Source: Helicoverpa zea (lineage: Eukaryota; Arthropoda; Insecta; Lepidoptera; Noctuidae). Taken from it: a stretch of DNA of 64,000 bases. The stretch is taken from positions 1,116,001 to 1,180,000 of the forward strand of contig NC_061467.1 of assembly GCF_022581195.2 (NCBI RefSeq), written 5' to 3'. The notes beneath the pieces were generated by a model. That model was not told the origin of the DNA, ran no database searches, and was given only the letters and a program-made list of their open reading frames with translations. The translations under genes and the position numbers were made by a program. Each line of letters starts with the position of its first letter. The stretch's first letter is position 1. Shown piece after piece: positions 1 through 11,800 of the stretch.

Positions 1-1440
1 GTTTTGGGCGATATGCATGTCCTTAAATTAAGTGTGCTGGTCATATAATATGATTTCAAAACAATGATTGAGAAATGTTTTTCATCACTTGTGTCATTGG
101 ATCTCACTACAATTTTATATAGATTAGGTTCGCCAGAAGAATTCGCTTATTTCTCAATGTACCAGCAATGTTTTAACTGTATTTATTGAATGCTTCAAGT
201 TTATTCATATCGCTCTTAATTCGAATAGTAAGTCATAGCAATAATATTGGACCTGACTTAGTTGGCATTTATATAATATAAGCGTGTATGTATATATTCA
301 TGAGTTCCAGACACCGACAATGGTGATTTTCATCTAGTTAGAAATACCTAATATATATCATGTTGTCTGTTCACAAAATATATGATTGGATGTAAAAATT
401 ACTTGTAACTTAGGAGCTGCGTTATTTTTTTAAACAATTGTCTAGTAAATATGTCTGAGCGTCTATAGTTATTGTTTTGCATTATTTTAAGAACGTATCT
501 TCCATGAATTAGTTGAAATGTATATAGAATAAACTTCCTCCTGCATTTTTTAAACGATATTGTTTCGATCGAGAAGGCGGAAATTCACACGACGCAATCA
601 TTAATTTTATGCACCTCTGTAAAGAATATTGTGTAGAATTGAATTCATATAATTATAAAGTTATAAATGTGTTTTAGTCCTCAGGTGAGGTTACATACAT
701 GTACATAAATAGGAAATATAATAAATATGACAACGCCAATATTTATAGTTTTAAATGTTTAATGTCTGTAGACAATATGTTGCGATATTGTGAATTTTCG
801 CTTTCTGTGACGCGGTAAGATCATTGTGGCAAGTCATCGGCTGAAAGACTATGTTCCCTTGTATTATATTAGTTTTAAGGACTCGATATCTTTCGTGTAA
901 ATAATCCGGAGTTTCGGAGATAATCGTCGTTTTTTTTATATTTTGTATGGTGTGCTAATTGGAGGGTAGTTGTTTTTATTTTGTTATTGTGTGGGTGTTC
1001 TATTTTATCAATGAATATGCTTGGATCGCCGTCCAGGTCACAACCGTAGATGGAAATTGTATGGAGAAAATTAAGAAATAATGTATACAATGAATTGCCA
1101 AGAAGCTGAATATTTTATATCTGATCAAATTATCCGCATTGACAGGGTAGGTCCGCAGTTATTGAACTTATTAGTTATTCCGTGATTGTTTCGTTTTACA
1201 GTAAGACTGAAGTAGATAGAACGGACGATTGTCTGTCACTGTAACTCTGGATTGTTGTTATCACATTTATGATAATAATAATTGTAAAAATGTACCTAAT
1301 GTTTTTTAAAATAATTATACCTACGATGAAATATAAATTTGTTTTTTAATTTGATACCTTCATAGCAATATCAGCGTTAGAACAAATGACTTGTGCCCAG
1401 TATAAAAATGTGTCCCTAAGAAATAAAATAAAATAAAATA
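1..1440. other. AT-rich stretch without a recognisable gene
   Basis: No open frame here looks like a protein, and no RNA gene or repeat family is recognisable. Near the right edge (about 1421-1440) a run of overlapping AATAAA hexamers lies on the plus strand. That would fit the 3' end of a plus-strand transcript converging on the myosin gene, but no exon of such a gene can be seen, so this is only a suggestion. Confidence 0.4.
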
Positions 1441-1469
1441 GGTAAATAAAACATGTTTCTTAATTAAAA

Positions 1470-2803
1470 TACGTTTATTTAAGACTGCAAAGGGACTGGC
1501 TTTATATAAACAAGGCACTTATTAGCCTGTACCATTATGGCATACGTAAGGTAAACACAGAGGCCTATTGCGTATTTTTTCTAAGAATAGTTCATAACCG
1601 AGCATGAATTACGAATAATAATATATTTTTCGATGACTAAAATATCTTTACACAATAGACTCCAAGTTCACTTTGTAAAAGTCCTGTATTATAGGATCGC
1701 GCCATTTACATTGATCTTATAAAATACTTTCGTTTGTAACATTACTTCAAAATTTCCTTAAAGTAGGCACCTTTGATTCAGCTTATCCATTATTACAAAC
1801 AATACGAAATGTGTCAATAATATAAATATTTTATGACAATTATTAAGAATAGAAGTGATTTTTTTAATCTAATAGTTTGAACTAGCTTAATTTTTATCAA
1901 AATTTTGAAATTACCTTTGGTAAATACGACTATTATTACAGCTTTATATTCAGCTAGTAATTATTTTACAATTTATTATTATTTACAAAATCATTTAAAT
2001 TGTTTATAAATTCTAATAAATATTAATTGACACATTTCTGACGATAACTAAGTTGTATGGCATACAAAAAATACTAAGTACTTTGTACGTAAATCTCATG
2101 TAGATTTTATCACATCGAATACATAAATCGTTAGAAAACTGTTACAAATTATAACATTATATAAAATAAAAATTTAGTATCATCAATTTAATAAAACTGC
2201 ATGCGTATAACATTAACATTTTCCGGTTATTTATAGTTAAGAACTCTAGGTAGACTATATAGATTTTTTTTCTACTCTATAATTTATTCTAGGAAGTGAT
2301 TTAATTTTAGTATCATAGAGCCCTTAACTAAAAACAGAAATAAATAAAATTGAATAAGAAATAAGTACTCTACACAAAAATAATAATCAATCATTCATAA
2401 TTTATAAAAAAACTTAACGTCACTAGTCGTTGTTCACTTGCTAAGATTAAGTTAACCAAACGTACAAATGTGCCTGATAGTTACAACATTACTTCCTATA
2501 GAACACTGACAATTTTTAACGATTTAATAGTTAAAAGGCAGATTAAGTTGGTTCAAAAGATAAAATTTTATATGCTCAGTAAATATCCTAAAAAATGTTG
2601 GAAGTAGCGGCTGTTAAAATTATAAGAAGACGATTTTAAATATCGATATTTGTATCGATAAATTGCTATTTACATTGGTCAGGCACATCACTTGGCGCTA
2701 CAATAAATAGTATGCGATACGAAATGGAATAGTTTGAAGTAAAACTACGTACAGTAACATCGTTGTTTGTTTAGTTTACTAGTTTGTTGCAATACTGGTC
2801 CGC
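1470..2803 (-). other. Myo61F: Probable 3' UTR / 3' flank of the myosin gene
   Basis: This AT-rich sequence follows the inferred stop codon (2804-2806, minus strand). Minus-strand AATAAA hexamers (TTTATT on the given strand) are visible at 2283-2288, 1972-1977 and 1474-1479. Which one is used cannot be told from sequence alone. No other coding signal is present. Confidence 0.4.
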
Positions 2804-2818
2804 TCAGGGGGTCGCGAT
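2804..2818 (-). CDS. Myo61F: Myosin coding exon 20 (terminal micro-exon)
   Basis: Five codons, Ile-Ala-Thr-Pro-stop, directly after a TTTCCAG-type acceptor. It joins in phase 0 to exon 19, so the protein ends SGNLLVIATP, which looks like a normal class I tail end. If exon 19 were instead read through its donor, the protein would end with VRTKLTFFY and a stop at 3216-3218. The spliced version is preferred because it gives a family-like end and a consensus GTACGT donor. Confidence 0.72.
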   Translation of the reverse strand: MATP

Positions 2819-5800
2819 CTGGAAATTACGAAATTGTAGGATTAAAATGTGTAAGTACCCGAAGTACATACGGGACAGGCTGACTGGATTTTGATTAATA
2901 ACTTACTATTTGAGATAATTTAACATCCACAAGTCAAAATTGCTTATTATACGAAGAAATTTAATTTGGTTGGTTCGTTTCTTTGGATCATTGCATAGTT
3001 AGGTTTTAATTTAACCAGTGCCAGTTAATGCTTCGTCGTGATTGCCAAGGAGAGGAGGATGAGAAAACTAAGTAACATAATCGCAAGTTCTTTAAAAAGT
3101 TATTCTTGTTTTCCAGGTTTATTCCTTATCAAAAGCTAGGTGCACTTGATAAAACTTCTGCGATAAGCAGGTACGAAGAATGTGATATCATCTGCCATTA
3201 CTTGTACTTAATTCTTTAATAAAAAAATGTTAGCTTGGTACGTACAACGAGCAGGTTGCCGCTCTTGGCGCGGTGTATGTTGGCTTGCGGCCCGTTCTGC
3301 ACCTCGATGGTGCCGCCCTGCTTGCCGTTCACCAGGTTGTGCGCGATGCTGGAAGAAGGAAATAAGTCAGTTATGTTAGAAACTTGCAAAAGTAAGCTGA
3401 ATTAATATATTTGAGGAGCATTTAAAAATAGCTGAATTCATATTGAGTAAAAATTTACCAAACTGCGAAAGGGGATCAAAGAGACAAAAGAACTGATAGG
3501 AAGTTAAGTATAGACAATATTTCATGGGAATATACTTACGTCCTGGTGTCGACGATCTCGATGAGCTCCGGCTTCTTGGTGTAGTCGGTGACGATGGTCA
3601 GCGCCTCGATCAGGTTGCTTACCGAGATGATCAGGTCACCCTGGAACATCAAACACATTTGGCGTTAACTCTTATCCAAGCTTCGGATCTCCAACTCCAG
3701 CTTTTGATCTGATTGAAGAATTAGGATTAAATGCATGCTGATGGAAAAATTGATATTAAAATAGTTTATTATCAATATGAATATTATAATATATATGAAT
3801 ATCAATATGAATATAGTTTATTATAATATGATCAATACATTCTTCGTGAAAAACTTTTCTTCAATTCTACGTTATTTTCACAATTGAGAGGTCTTTTTAC
3901 GAGCTTGAAAATGCTATATCCCCCTATGTTGTGTTAACACGTGCTCCAATATTAAACTAACCTTATCCTTCTTCAACTCCTGCGGTATCTTGACAAGCAC
4001 GAGGGTGTCGTTCTCATTAGTGACGACTACCCTCAGCTTGTCGAGCGGCAGACGATGCTTGAGCTTGTACGTCTTGCGTCCGGCAGCGTCGAGCACGTAC
4101 AGCGCCTTGTCGGACGCGAGGAGGGCGCGGGAGCGAGGCTTGTAGCCGCGACGGTCGTATTTCACGGCTTCGCACGAATACTGGGGAAGATGAGTTGGTT
4201 TAAGAGGCATGGACGTTTGGTTTTGGTTGGAGTTTTTGTAAGTTGAAGTCTTTGCTTTTTTAGTATGCACATACACTGAGAGGTAACTTAAGTTATTTGC
4301 TTCTTGCGATTAGTACGTTCGTTCATGTAGGTATGTGTTTGTTTGGAATGTGGTTAAAAATAATTAATAAAGTAAACTACGCCAAAATCAGAACAAAAGT
4401 AGGTAAATATTTTAAATACACAGTTAGTTTGTCTTTAGAGTCATCTCAAGAAGTCTCACTGGTATCTTAAAAAAACAAGTTCATGATATTCTCTTAAGTA
4501 AACACGAAGGTTCAAGATTAAATATATTCACACTCACAATAAGCTGTTCTCCTGTGGGCCAGGAAGGCGAGGCCATGAAGGTGTTCCTGAGGGTCTGGTG
4601 CTCCGCAGTCAGGCGATCCTCCACGAACCGCTCGCTGATACTTGCTGGGTAGCTGTTCTTCTTGCCTGAGGAACGAAAATATGGTCTTGTAAAGAAATGG
4701 TATGGAACTTTTAAGGCAACGAAGCCTAAAATATTACGAATGGAGAAAAAAATCGGAAAGGTGGCTAAAACTCGACCAATTAAAGAGTCTTCAGTAACAT
4801 GAAGGCACTTAAGATCAAGATGGTCACCCACGCACGGACCAACCGCGCCAAGCGTTCTTTAACCTTGTAATAGTTGTAATCGACCGACCCACGATTACTA
4901 GCCACGGTCCAAGGGTCCAAGTGATCAAAAAATCAAAAAGACATAAGCGAAACGCCGAAACACTTTAGTAAAACTCATTCTATGACCATTCTATAAAGCT
5001 GTGTAGCTAGGTACTCCATATTCTTTCCATCTCAAATTACTGCCATCCACATAACCGTTTAACATTCACCTGCAGCCGCAACTAATCCTTACCTCGGAAC
5101 ATCTTCTCAGCCAAGACCTTGAGCTCGAACTGCTTCTTATCCTGCGGCGCCAGCGCCAGGCGGTACTTCCTCGACAGATGAGCTCTATGCAGACGATGCA
5201 GCTCCTTGGAAGCCTCCTGGCAGGTGGCAGGGCATACTGGCCAGGATAAGTCCAGGATCTTGGTGGGCAGCTGGGTAGCGAGGCGTTTCAGCCAGTGCAC
5301 CTTGGCAATGCCGAGGAAACGACGGTTTTCAGGGGTTTCGGGGCCGTTGCGGGTGATGAAACCTGAAAGGAAGATTTTATTTAATGTCGATACGGTTTTT
5401 AAATTCTATGTATGAAAGTATCACCACTGAACAATTGATAGATTCTGCCGGACCTACCGATGATTGATAGATACTCTTGGTGACAATACATATAGTCAAT
5501 ATCGTTAACAAAAACCAGGATTGTATTATAACAGAACCTCATTTACTCTTCCCTACGAATTACCATTTTGACCATGACAGAGCCCAGACCAGTTTCAACC
5601 ACATTTTTCTACTATCAGAAGTTTTAACCACTCTAAACCACTTCATCTCCTCACCTTTAATAAACGCCCTGATGACCTGAGCAGCCTTCTTCCTCCTCTC
5701 CTTAAGCCTCTGCGCGAGGAACCTCCTCACCCACTTCTGGATGACGATGGCTGCCTCCCTCATGCGGAGGTACTGCTTCCTCTGCCAGTACCCTCGCCAT

Positions 5801-8800
5801 CTGCTCTGGATGACGGTGGCAATGTCGTTCTTCTTGATCTGGTAGGCGTCTTCCGTCTCGAAGAGCGTTTTCGGGAAGCGGATGAAGATTTTGGTGCTGG
5901 AATTTTCGTTCATTATTAAGTAAGGAGGTTTTGTGGAACCTATCTGTTGTTTTGAGTGAATTATGGTAATATTGTTTATCTTTTCTTACGCTTGAATATT
6001 TACTCGAAGCCGTTTGATTTCTTGCAAGACTGAAGAATCTTTTTCTATCATGTACTTATTTCAATAGTGCAAATCACGTCATGTTTATATTAAATCATAT
6101 ATTTATTTGTTGCATATCCTTATTTGGAACTCCGAAACAAATGATGTTTGCCAATTTGAACAGCTATAGCTGCCCTCTAATCTATATGAACCTAGCATGT
6201 TATGATAAATTAATTACTCACTTGCCCATCCTGTAGTCCTCCTTCTCATAGTTGAGGACTTCCACCAGTTTCTGCACACCATCCCTGGCGGGTCCACGGT
6301 GGTTCGGCCACGTGTCGCGAGACAGACACTTGTATCTGTTGAAAGAATGATTGTATAAGAGCTGGGCTGAGAGGACTGAAGACAGTACATAAGGGGAAAA
6401 CATAGGGGTTGAACATAAGAGTGTGTATAGGAAAAGTATATAAGAGAGTACGTAAGGAAATATATAGAGGAGAACATAAGGGAGTACATGAGAACAGTAT
6501 ATAAGGAAGTAAAGAGGGGAGTATATATAATAGGCATAGTACAAGAGGATGTATAGAGGTGTAGGGGAGTACATAAGGGAGCACATAAGGAAGAACACAG
6601 GAAAAAAGATTGAGACCCAGAAATCATCACGGCTTAAAAATCTCCCATGTTTGATATGAAGTTCAAAACCACTTTAAAATTGAAGTGTTCCTTCAAGGTC
6701 CAGTACGTACCTCTCTAGGAAGGCCTCGTAAGTTCTCCTGTAGGCGAAGCCAGCTCGTCTGACGCGCAAGTTCTCCATCAGACCGAGGTACTTCACTTGG
6801 TGGGAAACTAGCTTCTCATCAAATTGCACTGGAACAAGGAATATATTGTCAGATCGAATTTTGGAAACAGTAAGTACCTGTGAATGATGAATGTAATGAA
6901 TGTGATGTGTGTGTGTGTGTGTGAATCAGTGACGAATATCAAAGGGTTGTTATAATTGACCGGTTTTATTTTGTTTAATTAGGTATCAAGTAATTCAAGA
7001 TGACGTTAGATTTAAAATTCAAAACACGATGGGGTGTTTATCACTTTAAAATAAAAGCAACGGTCTATTGTTTAGAAGGGAAATCATCAAGATGACTCCT
7101 TCCGCAGTGGGAGTCCCGCAGTCGAATGTATCAATAAACCCATCTTTGTTTCTTCTGGAGCCCTCTGTGTATCAGGACCTCGGTTACTCTTTCAAACGAT
7201 CCTGCAGAAAAGACTCTGTTAAAAATATAGCACTAACTAGGAGCCTTGAAGTCATTAGGCTTGATGCAGCGGATGTAGGAAGGCTCCTTGCTGCTGAGGA
7301 TCTTGATCAGCTCGTTCAACGAGTTCTTGAACTGAGTGATCGCCGTCTCCGGGCGCTTCTTGCTTGCTCGGTTCACGTCCTGGAAGCATACGTAGAACGT
7401 TGTAAAATTTGGATTAGGTTGAATTAGGTACCTATATTCTTAAAAGACATCATTTCCTAGGAAGTCTTAAGCAATTTGTAAGAGAAAGAATCAAGTTTCT
7501 ACCTTCTAGAAATAGGTCTGTTATACAAGGATATTGTTCTACATTCTTATCACATTAGGAAAGGTTATATTGTACCTACGTATATTTCGTGGGACTTGTA
7601 AAAATATCAAATGTTTTAAGATATTAAACACCATATGCATATTGAGGACCAATTCCTGTTTCCTGTGTACCTGTTTGAACTGTTTTCGAGAAATTATGCC
7701 AATGATTGAAGAAGATTGAAGTCTTACCTTGAAGCAGCTAGCGACGATGGTGTTCCCACTGCTGGCCATCAGGCTCTGGATGTCTCTGAACAGCAAGTCA
7801 TTGTTCTTCTCCAAGAACGTGTGCACATTGTACGTGACTTCCCCAGCGTAGTGCACCAGGCAGAACTCCTGGATAACGGGAATTCGCACATTTTAGAAGA
7901 TTTTAAGTTAATTGGCAAATATAGGTCTTGAATTCTGAAGAGATATTATACATTTTAGATCCTGAGCTGTTTGGTAACGGTATGTTCTTGGATTTGAAGA
8001 GTCCATGCGTTGGTAGGAATTCAAACAATTGAAGTTCACGGTTCTGGCTTTTCCAAACTTTTTCACAGCTTCGGTATTACAATGATTTATTATGGTGATT
8101 GTTTAAAAATGACGGAATTATTTACATTTTCTCATCAAAACACCTAAGTAGATTGCGTCAACTGTTAATCATGTTTCTAACTTCCAAAAAAATCATTAAT
8201 TGGTGATTTTTTTTAACACAGTCCCGATCTATGACGGAATAAAATTCCGCCTTCCTGATTACGTCAAAAAACTTTGTAGGTAATATTTGTGCACTAACTT
8301 CACGTTCGAACTTGGACACGAGTGCATCCGAACTGGCGTCCCATAGAATTCATTCTATAATAATTCAAAAGCATTCGCACAATGGAAGTATTGTTTCCCA
8401 TCTAGTGGTGTATTATCAACTTATGCCAATGTCAATATATAGGCAGGCATTCAAATATTACATCATAACGTGTTTGATTGACTGGTGCCATTTCTATTTT
8501 GTAAAATAAAGCAGTAGGTAAGAATCACGGAGGAAGGAAATATACCGGAAATGTAGGGAAGGTAATTCAAGCGCCTTCTCGTTGGTCAAGCAACGTACGG
8601 TAGGCGTGATTAGTGACTAGAACAAACGAGGCATTCGGGTTCCTTGTGAAATCAAAACTAATCTGTCAAAGATTGGACTTGACTGATGACACGCACACAC
8701 TAAAGAGAAGTCTGAGGGTTACGAGAACTGTTATGCATGGCGACCCTCAAGCGCTGCAAACTGTGCTGTTTTACGGTCAATTCCGTGATTCTAAAGGTAG

Positions 8801-11800
8801 TTTCTGCAACGCAGGATCTTTAATTCCAAAGGTACGTTTTAAATGCCAGCTGCCGACTGCAACTGCCGACAGCGATGCGATATCTTCACGCATTGCAAAG
8901 CTACAATAAATTATTTTATAAGTTATTAATATTTACTATTTCAAATGTCAAGGCGTCTCATAATATTTAATTGTATCTGCGTACCCATGAAATTTGTAAA
9001 CATAAGCACTGGTCTTTTGTGAACACATTCTTAGCGCATACAATACATTAGTTACATAAACGTTATGTATTTTGAATACAAATGTAGTCAAGAAGTAGGG
9101 CAGAGTTAGAGCCTTGGTAACAATGTAATGAGCATGAATACGGAATATATGCTCATTTTCCTTCTCTCATGGTTTTTGCGAAAATTTCGAGTTACCAATT
9201 TACTTGGACGTTAAATTAAGAGTTGTACCTAATGCGATTTCTCCTTAGAAAAAAGATAATTAAGATAATTAGGGAGGTTTCATTCGTCATAGATTGGTAT
9301 ACTTACTTCCTACATAATGGAAAAGATACAAACTACTTGCATGATCATAAACCGGCCGTTAGCTGTAGGTACTGTCCAAATAAATATATCTATTAATGTG
9401 TCGGTCTTATAAACCGACTACAACATATTTAACGAGCCATTCTCGTACATTGCTACTTTTTGCCAGAAAGAAAACATCTTGGTCATTGTTTCTTCTCGTG
9501 AACAGGTCAATCTAACAGGGCAATATATTTGAACACTTGAACATTTTCACTAACTTTTCTTCCTATTTCTAAAAATAACCCAAGCGTACTCACATCGCGT
9601 CCCATAATCTTCTGCGTCTTGACATCAGATCGGCGATGTGACTTGTAGTGAGGGTGCGGCTCCAAGTTCTGCGTCAACTTCTCCAGGAAGCTCAGGTCTG
9701 TGGCGTCTCCGGGTCGGAGGCACTCGTCGTCCAGGATCGAGATGATACCTGGTGACAAACAGATCAATAAAATGGCGAAAGGGTGGCACGAGAGATATGT
9801 CTAGAATTTTATAGAGGTTCGAAATTTAGAGCTCCTGGTAGAAAGTCCTTAGAAAATCAACAAGCCCTGTTATGCTTTTGAGTCTATGAATATAGTTATG
9901 AGTACCTTAATGATGATTGAAGAGTTCGGAAAACTCTATATGTAAACGCCAGTCTACGGAAAGCCCAAACTAACAATTTATAGCAGCAACATTGAAAAAA
10001 GTAGTGTGCTTGTCATTCTTTCTTTAAATACTCTTAATGATATACATACATATTAAGAACTGAACTTGAGTCTGACAAAAATGTGGTCAGAAACAGCAAA
10101 ATGTTAGGGTCCTTTATTGACTCTAAAAACTGATGATTTTGACCTCTAGTGTCAAGTGTACCTGTATGCCTGGCCTCAATAAGGTCACAGATGACGATGT
10201 TGTTGAAGTACTCGACAGGCTCCCACTCGATGCCCTCGCGCAAGTACTCCTCCTGCTCCTGCTTCAGCGTCAGCTGGATGAACAGCTGCTGCAGCTTCTC
10301 GTTGCAGAAGTTTATGCAGAACTGCTCGAAGCTATGAAGGAAGATAGACAAACGATGGATTAGCTACTGGACAAAGCGTGCCTGATAATTTGAAGGAGGA
10401 ACGATGACGAGAAATTGTTATATTGTTATAGCAATCGGTGAAGATATTACAACCTTTGCGAAAATAAACATAGCCATAACTTAGACTCTTTCAAAGGCCA
10501 AGTTTGACGAAGATGATATATTTATCTAAGGGTAAAAAAGTATGAGTGTTCCTTAAGTTGCATTTTGTAAGTTACAAGACGAGTAAACTTCCGTACCATG
10601 GAGGTCTATAGACATATTAAATGAAATTCACGGCAACCGTCATTTAAGGGGTCTCGGGAGCTTTCCAAATCTTGTCCTTGGGAATGAATAAAAAATGAAA
10701 AGTGTAAGGATCTTTGGCTCACCTGTTCTTCGGGAAAATTTCAAATCCATAAATATCCAGGATACCAATCACAGACGACCTGGTGTCTTTATCTTTCGGC
10801 GCTAAAGACGCGTTGAGACGGGAGACCAGCCAGCTGAAGTGCTTGTCATAGATAGCCTTAGCTAAGGCATCTCTCGCGTACTGAGCTTGTTCAAGGTCTA
10901 GAGGGGTGCAGACCACGTCTCCTCGAGCGTCAATGGTACGGCTGGTTAGGACCTCGCGTAGTTTTGAGCTGTTTACTTTGAGGAGCTGTGGAAGAAGTTT
11001 TTGATGATTAGATTGTGGATCATGTTTGGGAAGTTTTGCTTGACCTGAACTTTTAGTAGAAACTAACTAAAAGTTCAGGTCAAAAAAGATGAAAAGAAAC
11101 TATTTCATCTTTTTTCTAGAGGTTATGGCAGGATTCCGTATTATTACCACAATTACAATATGGAAGAAGTAAATTCCTAGTTTACTAAACAAAACAAAAG
11201 CGAGAGATGATTTTCACGTTTCTGCATGTTGGATCTCTATATTAAAAGAATGTGTCTGTGGACTTTTAGCTGAAAATATGAATTATGTTTTTTCGTAGAA
11301 GTGAAAGATTTTATTCATATCTTGATACACGTGCATGCCATGGCTGTTTAGGCTGTTTGTGGAGTTCCCGTGAACTTTGCCTCGTGCTTTCCTATACCTA
11401 TTACAGGTTGCTTAATTATTTTGTGCCTTATCAGGTAACGCATCGACCGATTAAATACATAAATAGAGATAAGATTCGTCTGGAGGTCAACTTTAGGGTA
11501 AAACCACGGGATTTGCCTAAACCATTAAGCTTTGTAGCTATCACTTTATCTAGGATGGAAATAATGTGAAAATAAAAACATCTACGTATCTGGATAGGTC
11601 TGTAATTTGACAAAATATAAAATTAATTGTGAAATTCATTTGTACGAGAGTGTCTGATAGATCTTCATTTGCCTAGCCTTTTCCCTTTATGTACATACAT
11701 ATACGGCTAATGCCAGTGATTTACACGGACTTCTAACCGTAACGATTGTTTGACAGATATTGATTCGATATTTATTAGAGGTAACTATCAGAGTAGCTTT

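Noticed and set aside
2637..2670. Palindromic ATCGATATTTGTATCGAT sequence
   Set aside because: Too short and AT-rich to separate from chance.
6214..6630. Three overlapping minus-strand frames of 112-138 codons
   Set aside because: They result from a purine-rich intronic tandem repeat; the only real coding here is myosin exon 13 in one of the frames.
10133..10363. Leu-rich plus-strand frame opposite myosin exon 8
   Set aside because: Antisense shadow of the conserved relay exon.
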